Of a DNA stretch of 64,000 bases, positions 12,801 to 24,800 are shown in pieces. The notes below the pieces were generated by a model. That model saw nothing but the letters and a program-made list of their open reading frames with translations. It ran no database searches and was not told the origin of the DNA. A program made the translations under genes and the position numbers. Origin of the DNA: Strix aluco (lineage: Eukaryota > Chordata > Aves > Strigiformes > Strigidae). Each line of letters starts with the position of its first letter. Within the stretch, counting starts at the first letter, position 1. The stretch covers positions 130,114,621 to 130,178,620 of the forward strand of contig NC_133931.1 in NCBI RefSeq assembly GCF_031877795.1, written 5' to 3'.

Positions 12801-15800
12801 TCAGATGATCATAATTCAGTGCCAACTAAAACTGTTAATGCATGTTTTTTAAATGTGTAAGCAGCATTACTGAAAATCACATGCACAGTCATAACATATT
12901 AACAACCAAGGAGTCTCCTGGGGACCAGGAGGGGCAGGGCAATGCCTGCCATGCTTTCTGCTGTGATAGCAGATGGAAGAAAGTAAAGTCTAAAGAAATG
13001 AAGAGCCTGAGTTTATTTACTCTGCTCTTCAGGTCTTTAAAGATTTTTCTATTCTATATTAGCCATTCATGCCTTTTTGGCACACAAGATATATGGCTGG
13101 GTTTTTTTCCAAACAGACTTTCCATTTTGTTGGCCAGTCTTGCAGTCTAGAAGCAAACTCAGGCCTGGAAATATGTTCTGGTGAGGAGAAATTGCAGAGA
13201 CTTTGTATCATCTGTACAACACTGTTGCTGTTGGACAGAGAAACTACAGTGCTGCTGGACACTGAGATTTTATAGGAAAATGCACAAGATCTGTCATTTT
13301 AAAAGTCCAAAACAAATCCATTGTTTATGTGTTCTTCCACATGAATGCAGGCATCGGTACAGCTTCTTATTACTATTTTTACATTTCTTTCTATAGATGG
13401 GCTCATGGCACTAAAGTGAGGTTAGTGAGGTAGTAGGCGATCAACACAATGTAAAACAGGTGGCACTGAGTTTAGCATTGTTTGTCCTGGCTAAACTTCA
13501 TGTATTTCAGCCTTGAAGTTAAATATTCCAGTAGGAAAAAATAAATCCCAGAGTATCCAGGCTCCTGTGGTACTAATAATCTCCTTGTCTCACGCTGAAT
13601 TTTCCCATGAGAAATAATTTTGAGCTCTATGGCAGCAGAGCAGAGTATACAGCAGCTTGGAAACAATCTCCTACCATGACTGAAGACCAGACTGTGGCTT
13701 TGGTCTATGTCCTACTGCACACAGCAAGACTTGGGGAAGTTATCTCAGCTTAGCTCTCTTGGGCAGCCAAACTCAGACAAGCGCTCCCTTTGGAAGGACC
13801 TAATACCATCTTGGCATTAGTCTGTTGCTGCTCCTCTATAGGTTTTGTGCCTTATATATCTACACCTTGTGTAACTGCAGGAATAAACGGGACTTGGAGG
13901 AAAGGGGTCATAATTCTTTCATGCTCTCTTCTGGCCCAGCCCAGCCCAGCTACTCTAGTACATAAACTTGCTTGATGTAATGTGCTGATGCAAGTAGCAC
14001 CAAACTGTCTTGAGTCTGTATTAGAGAGATGTCATCTTTGACTCTCTGCCCATCTTAATGGGAAATTCTAAAAAAAAAGCTTCCCTTATTGTCTAGTAAA
14101 TAAATTTCTTATACAAAAATAATGAGAGGGTTTCTTGGCATCCCTGCCATCGACCATGTTAGACAGTCTGCAAGTCTGAAGCAGATACAATTTTGAAAAT
14201 GGGTATAACGGTGAAAAGTACTCAAGTACCAACAGAAATCACTCTCAACATGTCTGTGAAACCTGAACCCCCACGGCTGTTTTTTCTTACTGCCTGACAC
14301 TGATGAATGTTTCTGATCAGCCACTCCACCAAGCAGTCATTAATCCTACATGCAGTCTACCCGGAGGTAGTTAAGCCATCCACGTGATAACTTCTGGGAG
14401 CAATAGAGTACAAAACTGGAAGCCACATTTCAATATCAGATTCATTTTAATCTCATTTTGGGCATCATCCTTTCCAGATGTGTCCCCTCATTGATGGCTT
14501 GTTGACAATTCAAGTATCAAAAGTTGATATCCAGGTAAGAGCCTTTACAAGGAAGAGGTCTTTTTACTGTGGGCTGCCAGACGTGTCAAAAAGGCTTTCA
14601 GAGGCGACTAGGGGTTTGGTGACTATTGCTGTTATTCAGAATATGGATCTAGACTGTGCATCTTCAGACCATGTAAGGAATGACTGGCTGCTATTGCCAC
14701 TTCCTAACAGCAGCTCAGTCAATGCAGAAGCCCACAAAGTGCAGCGTGTCTCTCATGTTGGATGTCTGAATATCATGTATGAATATGGTGTATTTTCCTA
14801 ATCCAAATATATTTATTCTGAATTCTAAATTAAGTGTAACACAATATGTAATAAATAAAAAAGAGCTGTGTATTTATTTTATACTCATTTTCATTCCTGG
14901 AATGTGGCTTTTACCTTTCTGCACACTACAGGTTAGTTCATATGACAGGTAAACTCATTCATACCTTGCAATCTAATTTTGAATTAAATGATACATATGG
15001 TCTGCCATGATGTTGGCAAGCAGATGCTTCAGATATATTCATTATTGCATAACTTGAAAACTGTATTCCTGGAGCTGTAAAGGTGGTTATGCTTTTCTGA
15101 CACTGTGGCATTGCCAAAAGTGCTTCGGAATTAAAGCTATCGGATGAAGTATATCTAAGAAACAAACAACCTTTAAGATACTTCATGTTTTCAGTGCATT
15201 TTCTTGCTGCCTTTCCTCATTTTCAGCATTGCTACAGTCTTTACTCTAGGCACAAATCCATATGCTCTCATTAGAGTTGGAGAATTACAGAGTAATTGAC
15301 CTTTTACACTAAAGCTATAAAACATTAAGCAAATTTGTTTTGCAAAATCTAATCTGAAACAAATGGAAGGTGATGCGGGGGAGAAGGAAGAAGGAAGGAG
15401 GCAATGTTCAAGACCAGAATTTTGGGGTAACACATTGTTTGGAGGCAAGTGAGGACACACTGGAGCACTGCTTGTACATAGCTATGCAGTCATTCCTATG
15501 GGGAGAGGATGTTTCAAAAACTGCCTGGATGATCTCTTCTTTCTCCACGCCAGGCCCTCCCTACCAGGGAGAGTCAGAAGTCTTTCTGTGTTTCCAGGGA
15601 ATGGAGATTGGACTGTGCCAGAAAGTGATGACAGTAAGGGAGAAGGAGAAAGGTGGTAGTATCCTGTAGATCATGGGGACAGAAATATGATAGGAAAAGA
15701 GAGTTGTATGTCTCTCCAACTTTGCTTAATTGGATCCATGAAACCGTGAACTTCTATAGCGTGATCTTTACAGCTATCATTTCATGTTAGGTTTCAGCAT

Positions 15801-18800
15801 CATTAGCTGCTCATTTTTCGCAATTCTCTTTTATGTCTCCTGAGAAGCCATGCTACAGAACTACAGCAGGAGGCCTCTAATCTTTTCTGCTGTTGCGTAT
15901 CTCTGTATATTTATGCAGGGAGCCAGCCAGAAGGAAATGTATAGTGATGTCGACAAGTGGTGGCCGAATTTAATACTCTGCTATCCTGAAAGTTAGCAAA
16001 GCAGCCAGTAGCACCTTATCAATAACATAACTTCCTTCAAATTTCTATCAAAACATCAAATTTGTTACTTACTAATAATATAGAGGGATAAACAGGAGGA
16101 TGAATATCTCTTTAGATTGACATACTGAGTGTTAGCATCACAAAGCTTGCTCTGGATCTAATACATCTGCTCTGGATTCAAAATTGACTTTTTAAAGGAC
16201 TTCCTAGTTTTGCTAAGATATGTAGTGTTTTATTCCACTACAGTTGAATGCTCCTCATATATTGAAAAAGCATTTCTTTCTGCTAACCATCTTTGGAAAA
16301 TGGCTTACTGTAAGAATTGAAATGGTTCTTGAGATGTTTTAACCTTCTATTTTTCGTAAAAAAAAATAGAGAAATGGACCTAAAACCAGCTGTAGGTATA
16401 TAAAATATTTATCCAGCTGTAAGAGAATGGGAGACATCTTTGCCTCAAGGGTTTTTATTTCTCAATTACTATGTGAGAAACACTGACCTTAAAAAGGCCA
16501 GAGCTAATCCTCAAAGGAGTTAAAGTAATCACACTCCTCCAGGCTCCTCAGCCCTGACAGTGCTACCAGGGACGGCATCTATCACGGCTATGGGGCTGAA
16601 CGCAGCACACAGCTCTCCAGGACAGACTCCCAGAGATCCCCACTGCTTCTTCTGAGGCATTGTGGTCCTTCCCACTATTCTGGGCAGGAAGGGAAGTAGA
16701 CCATTTTACTCCTTTGCTTAGACTTGTCTCAAAATTTCAGATGGTAGGGGGAGAGTCTCATGCCTGTACCTCATTTGGTGCCATCTGGTTTGCAATGGTA
16801 ACACTCCTGATTCATCTGCTCAGAGATATTCAAATCATGCTCTGCACAGAGCTTTCAAAAATGCACACTGCTGCTTGTATATAGAGAACTAAAAAGTGAC
16901 TTTGTGTGGTTTCAAAGTTTGCATCATGGCATGCTTCATTTCTGCATTAATGAATAACACAGTGACTCTTTTTCAAGTTCTATTCATTTGCTGTATTTCA
17001 CATGCTTACCTCACCATTGAAGAAGCAGAATATAGTTGCCACAAGTAAGCCCTGAGAGAAAGGAAAAGAAAAGAGTTTAGAGATCAGAATATATAAATTT
17101 TTTTGTATTGTTTGGAAATTTGGACTCGATGGATAAAAGATAAAAACATTAGTCCACTTCCTCTGCATCATAGACACTTCACCTAACCTTCCCCTCTCTC
17201 ACAGTTACATTATTACACCGATTTTTACCTTTTCAACATGTTTTATCATCATCTTCTATATTGCAACCATTTATAGATTATCTGGTTTGGCTATGAAGTT
17301 ATTTTTGTACAAGAGGCCTAGAGAAGGAAAATTAAATGGTATGTAAAGTATTTTTCTTACAGTGGAGTACCACTCTGCCACTGACTTCACTGAAGAGATG
17401 GGAGAGGAATTGTGTGCTACATGCTGCTACTCATTTGTCAGAGTGCAATTACCCAGTTAAAAGTGTCGGCCAGGAAGAATCCAGCTGCCCCGGGAAGGCT
17501 TTAAATTGAAGTGTATATCAGGATAAGTGAATTTGTATACGGGGCATCATGATGGATGGACAGGATATGAAAAGAGGTATAAGTGGTCAGAAAAAGGAAA
17601 AAAAAAACCCACAACAAATTAGAAGGTAGGGGGACAGAAAAAAAAAAAAGAAGAGAGTGCAGATCATAGCTTGGTCCCAAATGGCTTAAAATTAATTTAA
17701 TTATTGCCGATAATATTTCACTACTGCTACAAAATTAAATAGGGCCAAGGCAGGAACATGAAGTTGAGAAAGTGTGAAATTAATGAGAGAAGATTCTCAC
17801 ACACAGAGCCTGCCATTCAGAATTATGTAGTTACACTGGTCCATGTCCTAACTGCACTCGCTCTTACTAAAATAGCATTACATAGCATCACGAAGCCAAA
17901 TGACTTCATTTTGAATTATTTAAACCAGTTATTATAAACTAAACGTATGAAGTTTGTGAAATTGAGGGGAAAACTGCAATACAATAGCTTGTGTTCCCAA
18001 GGGCTGCTTTGAAGAGCTTTACAGCTGTATATTTTTTATAAACTCTCACTTAACTGATTACCAGTTAAACTGTAGCTAACGCTTTGTAAAATATCTTGGG
18101 CTCTTACGTGTATATTTTGGACCACAAACATAGGGTAAGCAATAACTGTTTTAACAAAATGCTTGTATATTAGAAATACACACGTTGGTTTGAAGAGGGG
18201 CTGACCACCTGAATTTTGGCAATTCTTTCACTCCAATAAATTTTCTCTAATGTGGAATTTGTAATTTGACACAACTTCAAATATGAACATAGAAAAGCAT
18301 GTGTGAGGAGGAGGAAGGGTAGATATAATGAGAAAAAGAAAGTTTATTTTCATGTTTTGGAAAAACAGTGAGTATTCTTAAAAAACTCAAATCCCAGTAT
18401 ACAACACACAATGCACAATAGTTTGTCCATAAACCCTTGTTTGAGAAACACCACAAAGTCAAGCAAAACCTTATGCCTCTAAAGCAGAATTTTGTCAGAC
18501 CACAGATTCCTAAATCGAAAATTTATGCAAGGGGAACAAATGCATCACTTCCTGGTAGCCTATATTGATTTTATCCCACGCTGTGTGCACATTAATTTGC
18601 ACAGTCTTGCAAAACCTCTGCTGTTGAACTGCATGGTACATGGCTGCAGCAGAGGTTTCACTATTTTACTAAAGTGTGTTTTTATTAAGAGCAGTCAGCC
18701 ACGATATCAAATGAGATGGAGCTTGATCTCCTCTGGCAGTAGGGAAGCTTGATGGACAGTCCATATGAGGCATGGAAGATACAAAAGAAAGCAGGAGGAG

Positions 18801-21800
18801 AGAAAGAAGCAGAGAAATTTTTCTAAGTCTGTTCTTCAGCGAGAGTCTTTAGGGGGAATTTTGAAACTGCAGTTCACCTAAAGGCAGAAATTGAACCTGA
18901 ACTCTGAAGTGAAGCCATTTTCCATTTCAGTTCCTGTATGCTATTTGAATTCCTGTTACATGCTGCGATTGCTCTACTTTTCTTCTGTTGAAGAGTGTAG
19001 TTCCCTTAACTAGTGTCTTTTTCAGACAACTCTGACAGAAAAGTTACAGAGGAAGGTGTGGTGATGCTTTGTATCCCTTTCAGTTGCTCTCTGGTCTGGA
19101 CTGAGCTGACAGCAGATCTGGCTTATTATTTTGAGTCCATGCATTTTGTACTTCTGGCTGAAGAAATTATTTTCCCTAGTTTGTCCCATATATGTCTCAT
19201 TGCTCTTCTTCCACCAGCAATGACCCTCTAGGCTCTGCCATCTATATTTCTATTTCTATTTCTATTTCTATTTCTATTTCTATTTCTATTTCTATTTCTA
19301 TTTCTATTTCTATTTCTATTTCTATTTCTATTTCTATTTATTTCTATTTCTATTTCTATTTCTATTTCTATTTCTATTTCTATTTCTATTTCTATTTCTA
19401 TTTCTATTTCTTTCTTCCATTTTATACATAAAGTTTTGTCCACAGTTCAGAGTACTATTGTTATCTGCAGCTGTAAAGCTAAAGAGATATCAGTAGCAGA
19501 CACCAGCTTTGTCTCGTCAGAGCCAGGAGGGATTGGGATGATGATACTCTACAGAGGATCTATTAAAACATGTGACAGACTGGATGTAGGTTAATTACTT
19601 CATGTAAGGACCACAGGTTATTTCTCTTATCTCTTTGACGTACATCTCACATATTCTCTCTAATTGCTGCTGGTTTTTGATCAGGGTTCAATTCTTGTTG
19701 AGGATGAGATCTCTAGGTCAATTATCTCTCTGCCATTGTGTGGAGTTGTTAAACTGACCTGTGATATATAGTCTGCGGCCAGCAGGATAACGTTGGCTGT
19801 GGTATTGAAGGCAGAGATGAAGAATACATTTATTCTGAGATTAAGGCCTTTAATGACTTCTTCTTCAATTCTTTACTTCTGGAACCGTGTGAAGACCAGA
19901 TGAATGTGGTTTTCGGACGAATCGTGCCTTAGGGATTGTCCACAGTCAGCAGCTCACAGAACTTCATGTACCTTACTGATGCCATAGTGAGTGCCTATAC
20001 TGGTCCAGGGATATTCTTTGCTAGACAGGTATTTAATTTGCTCAGTTAAAATAAAACAGATAAAAAATACTTGTGCAGATACTGCAAATTTACATGGGTT
20101 TCTGATACCTCAGGTGTTTTTCTTCTAGCTTATGTCTCCATAAAATCAAGAAAGCATATATAGATATGCTTATTCCTGTTATTCCTGAGCATGCCCATGG
20201 ACTTAGTTTCTGCCCTAATTACACACTGTGTTGCCATTTAGGCTTTAGTGGGATGATGTATTCATTATTGATGGTAGAAGATCATGGCACATATAATTGT
20301 AGAGATGGCCATAATACAAAAAAATCAGTTTGTGATTCTCTGTGTGGGCTTTGGTCCATGTCCACTCACTTCTGGATCTGAATGGACAGCAAAGAAAAAA
20401 AAACCAGCATGGCCAAGGTTCTTCATAGAACTACTTCCCCTTCCCATCTCTCTCATTTCAGCAAAGTTAAAAAACTTTGAGAAAAACAATATTGTCTTCC
20501 TCATCATCTTAATTCACAGCACATTCATACAGCATCTCTGAGGTAAATGACTGTGTTATGAAGTGTTCATTTATGTTAGGTTAAAAAAAAAAAAGTAAGC
20601 AAAGCAAAGAATGTGTCTGTGCAGCTTCTGTTGTTACTGAGGTGGGGAGATTGTCACAAGAGAGCTGAAGATGGCAGCCCACCTGCTGCAAAATAATGGG
20701 GACATCCCATCAGCCAAAGCTCACACTTTGTTGCTTCTCTCGCTTGCTGCTGGAGGTTTCATTACTCTCATTTTGTACATGAATTTTTCATACAAAAATG
20801 GCACTTTATAATATCCAGCTTTCAGAAAAACATTTTCCCTAACTTTTATTGGCTCAAAATATTAGGAAGTTTTGAAATTACTAATAATGCAAAGAAAAAA
20901 TAAAGGGAAATTAAAAAAAGCCTTTATGTTGTCAAAAGCAGGCCTATGACCTTAACTTTGCACAGAAGGGGAAAATGTTTCTGTCTGGTTTGGCATCGCA
21001 GAGGATATTTATTTCCCGAGAAAGAGATGAATGAATACCTTCTAAAATGCACTGAAATATCTCACTATTTTTAAAAGGCTACTTTTAAACGGGTTAATTT
21101 TATTCTGTGTAAAGCTGCATAGAGAGTTAAATTTAAAACTTGGAGGCAGGATGGATATATATGTGGCCCAAAACCCATGCCTAAAAGATACAAAATACCC
21201 TCTACACAAATGAGGCACCTATAAGCTGGATCCTCCTGCCTGGCAGGGCAGACGCCACAGTCCTGAGGGTGCTGATTGGAAGCTGCTGTGTGACACAGAA
21301 GTAATCTTATTTGCGGAGAAAGAAAACTTTGATTATTTTCCATTTAATAGACAAAGACTTTTTATTTCCCAATAAAAACCAAGGTCCTTATGCTGAATAG
21401 CATTTTAATTTCTCATTAGAGGCAGACTTGCACTTTAGGGCTACAGTCAGCAAGGTATTGAGAAGAAGAGTAATTTCAAGTGCTTGTGCATTGCTATTGA
21501 TTCAGGGGCTATTTCTTCACCGCACCAAGCAGGCCTCCATGGCCAAGTCTTCTCTGGTCCAGTGACAATGCCATGTTAGGTAATGTGATAGCCTCTACAA
21601 ACCTAGCTACGAGATGCTGGAGACAGAATTTGGTGAGAGGGGACAGTTGGTGGAAGGAGCTTCCAAGCAGGACTGTGTCAATCTCTGGGCTTGTCTGAGA
21701 GCATTTGGTGGTGGTGGTGGGTCTATATGTGGAACTAGCTGATATATCATGGGGTTATTGCATTTTTCTACTCTTCCTTTTTTTCTTGTGAGGCCTCTGC

Positions 21801-24800
21801 TGTGGACCAACATCAGAGATCGGAAGCTAGGATAATGGTCTCTGGTAGCAGACCCTCTGACAGGAGCTCAGCACCCCAATCTCTTTGCAGTCTGGGACCC
21901 CTCAAAAGTGTTTAGTGGTTCCTGGGGTGGGAGAAGTGGCAGCAGCAGCTCCACGGCCAGCAGAGGTGCAGATGGCCCTGCCAGAGTGTGAGGCACAAGA
22001 CACATCTCTCCTTTCCTCTCTTGGCATGGAGACCCGACTGCAGTTACGTGCAGGAAACAGGGCTGTTGCCACTCCACTCCTTTGCAGGTGTACCATTTCA
22101 TCTTTGCTGGGCAGCATGAAGGGTCTTTTTAGGCTTTTAAGTGACAAACATGTTTTCATGCCAGAGGTGTGCAAGGAGCCAGTGCATCCTCTACTGTAAT
22201 GTTTTACACCCTGAGGAAGTCTGCATTTAATGGGCTTTTGAAAGTCAGGTCCTCTAGGGAAAATCTGCAACTCACTGACTCTTCTGGAGTGCAAACATTT
22301 GCTTTGTGGTGTCTACTTTAGGTGCTCTGTTTAATAAGCTAACTGTGTGTTCAGTAAGGCGTGTATATCATCCCACTCCACGCATAAATTATTCCACTTA
22401 AAGGTTGAAATATCTTTCTTTTGCCTGGTGAAATCTTCATTTCAGCACAGTCTGGAGACTGAAGAGCTGATATTGGTGATGGTGAGGGGAGATACTAATC
22501 TCTACTTTTACAGGATCCATGGGAGGTTGGCTGGCCAGGCTGGAAAAGTACAGGCATTCATACTTGCAGAAAAAAAGCCAGTCTTCAATTTTTTTATCAT
22601 TTACACATCTGCTCTACAGATCTGTTAAGAAGAATCTGGTCTATGTGGTGAAACAGACAGAAGCTGATACAGGGGAGGTAGACATACAGTGTTTGTGAAC
22701 TTCTCGTATAGTCATATTTGAAAAAACCCTTCTGCTTAAAATGGTGAGCACTGACAATAGCATTGCAAGAAGACCAGGATAGTTCAAACCAGACTGGCTT
22801 CTGTTATTCAGAAGTGACTTCAGCAGAGGAAACCTAGCACGTAAAATCTCAATGTGTTGCTTTTCAACTGGGAAAACCATTCTCTGAAAGAAATACCATT
22901 ACACAGCTTCTTGTGGGAACAAATTCTTTCTCATTCATCATCTTCAGTCCTCTGATATTTACAATAGACTGCAGTGCTTGTCTGCACCATTTCTGTGTAC
23001 ATGGATGATGTAACTAATATATCAAACCACCGTGCTCACTTAAAGCAGTGATGTGCTGTTGAAAAACCATTTCACTTTTTTAGAAAAGACATAAAAAATT
23101 AATCATTTAACCAGTGCAGAAATGGAGAATATATGTTATATTTTCCACCAAAAAAAGTCATAATTGCACCCACGATACCTGCTTGTATATGACTGACATG
23201 CCACGGGATGCAAAAACTAATAGACTGCTGCTACTTTATGGAGAGGCAGGCTGTGCTGAAGTTTATGAGAGCGCAATAGCTAGTGGGGAAATATAGCTGT
23301 TACACAAGCTAATAAAATATCTGCTAATTACATAATCAGTCCTAGAAGAAAATGAGCATCAGAGGAGTGATTGCATAGCTGGCCATCTTAAATATGCATA
23401 CAAGAAATGTTTGGGAAAGGATTAAGAAAGTTTATTTTAGAATACAATTAAAAATCTGCTCAAAGTAGAAAAGGGAGCATCACAGTCAGCTGCAATTCAC
23501 AGGCCAACTGCACAGCCCTCCCAAAAAGCCAAATTTTACGTGCTGTCAGAAAGCACCCTGAGTTTATATTGCAGAGATGTCAAGAGATCTTCTGAGAGGT
23601 CTGCACTGCTGCCCTGGCCTGGGGACAGTCCTGGGTGGGCTGTCACCCCTCAGCATGCCTGGTGGCCTCTCTGAGCACAGTGGCAGTGGGACACGGGCAG
23701 CCCCCACCGTGTGCCCATGCTGGTGTCCCCAGTACCATCCCCACTGCTGAAATGTAACAAAATGTATTGTCAAGGGGGCAATTGGGGTCAACAAGCCACG
23801 GAGAGACATCCATTCCTGATGACTGGGACAAGGGCAGAGGGAACCCATTGAAGATGAAACTTTGCCTCCCCGGATCCCTCCCTCACCTAATCCCATCCAT
23901 TCATACAACAGTTTCACGATACTTTGGTTTTGTTTCTGGTTCCATTGTAACCCTGATTTGGTGACTATTGCATAATGATCATAATAAGGATTGTTAAGTA
24001 AGGTAATTGCATTCTTTTTGTAATTCTTCAACAACCTCACAAAATTTGAAAGATGTTTCAAGAGTAAAATGATTATTGTAACACTCTATCTTATCCTAAC
24101 TTGCGAAAACTGTAAGCAACTTGTCACCAGAAAATTTAGTTGGAGATACTCCTTTGTAGCCCTTGAGACTGAAGAAGTGACAATACAGGTAACAACAGAA
24201 GAAACAGACTTTCATTCCCTTTAAGAATAACTGTAATGTAAAATGGCATACACTGCAAAAATAGACCTATAACTTCAGTTATTCTATGCATGCAGTAGCA
24301 TGCACACCCACAGTTTTGAAGGGATAAGGGTGAAAAGCAGAATATACAGACTAAGGTGACAGGAAGTATAGATTTTGGTAGCCTAAATCACCACTTCGTT
24401 TAAGGAAAAAGCACCACTGATTATTTTTTTTTTTTAAAGCTGTTTTCTTACTACAACATTAAAATAATTTCTGCATTTAGCTTCTGTATGAAAGGAAACA
24501 TGAAGTGGGCCACCATACTCACCCATGTTGACCACTATTCACAAATGCATTAGAAATCTGTCTTTCCTAGTCAATATAGGACTGAATATGTTATAGTCAG
24601 TAAACCAGAGAGATAACCAAACATTTAAAGTCATTTAGGCTTATTTTGTTTTATTTTTAGTAGAAAGCAAACCAGACTTACTGAATGATGCTGTATTTTC
24701 AAAGCATTTACGAAATCAAAATGTCAGTCATATTTTAATTTAAACTCCCTAATAATGCAATTTTAACTCCTAAATGAAGCTTCACTGTCTCAGTCTTTTA

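Larger units (their letters stand above)
9829..17009 (-). other. CALCR: CALCR last intron (7.2 kb)
   Basis: Lies between the TM7 exon and the last coding exon. It contains the 210-bp AGGGA array at 9921-10130, a short CCA run near 12117-12130 and a weak old-repeat trace at 11385-11470. Otherwise I see unique AT-rich sequence with no second gene. Confidence 0.85.

Noticed and set aside
19192..19443. Open frames of Ile-Ser, Tyr-Phe, Ile-Glu and Asn-Arg repeats.
   Set aside because: Produced by the TATTTC hexamer array; no start context, splice site or domain.
19891..20030. A plus-strand stretch open for about 30 codons before a gt ([20 protein letters not shown]...), looking exon-like.
   Set aside because: Preceded by stops, no clear acceptor, no family match; open length is within chance.
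21885..22294. Overlapping open frames of 104 and 130 codons on opposite strands.
   Set aside because: Mutually overlapping, no known motif, no splice signals at sensible positions; likely chance in a moderately GC-rich stretch.
23564..24061. 165-codon minus-strand open frame, one of the longest in the window.
   Set aside because: No recognisable domain, low-complexity composition in the GC-rich part, no splice or promoter signal. Length alone is not enough in a GC-richer patch.
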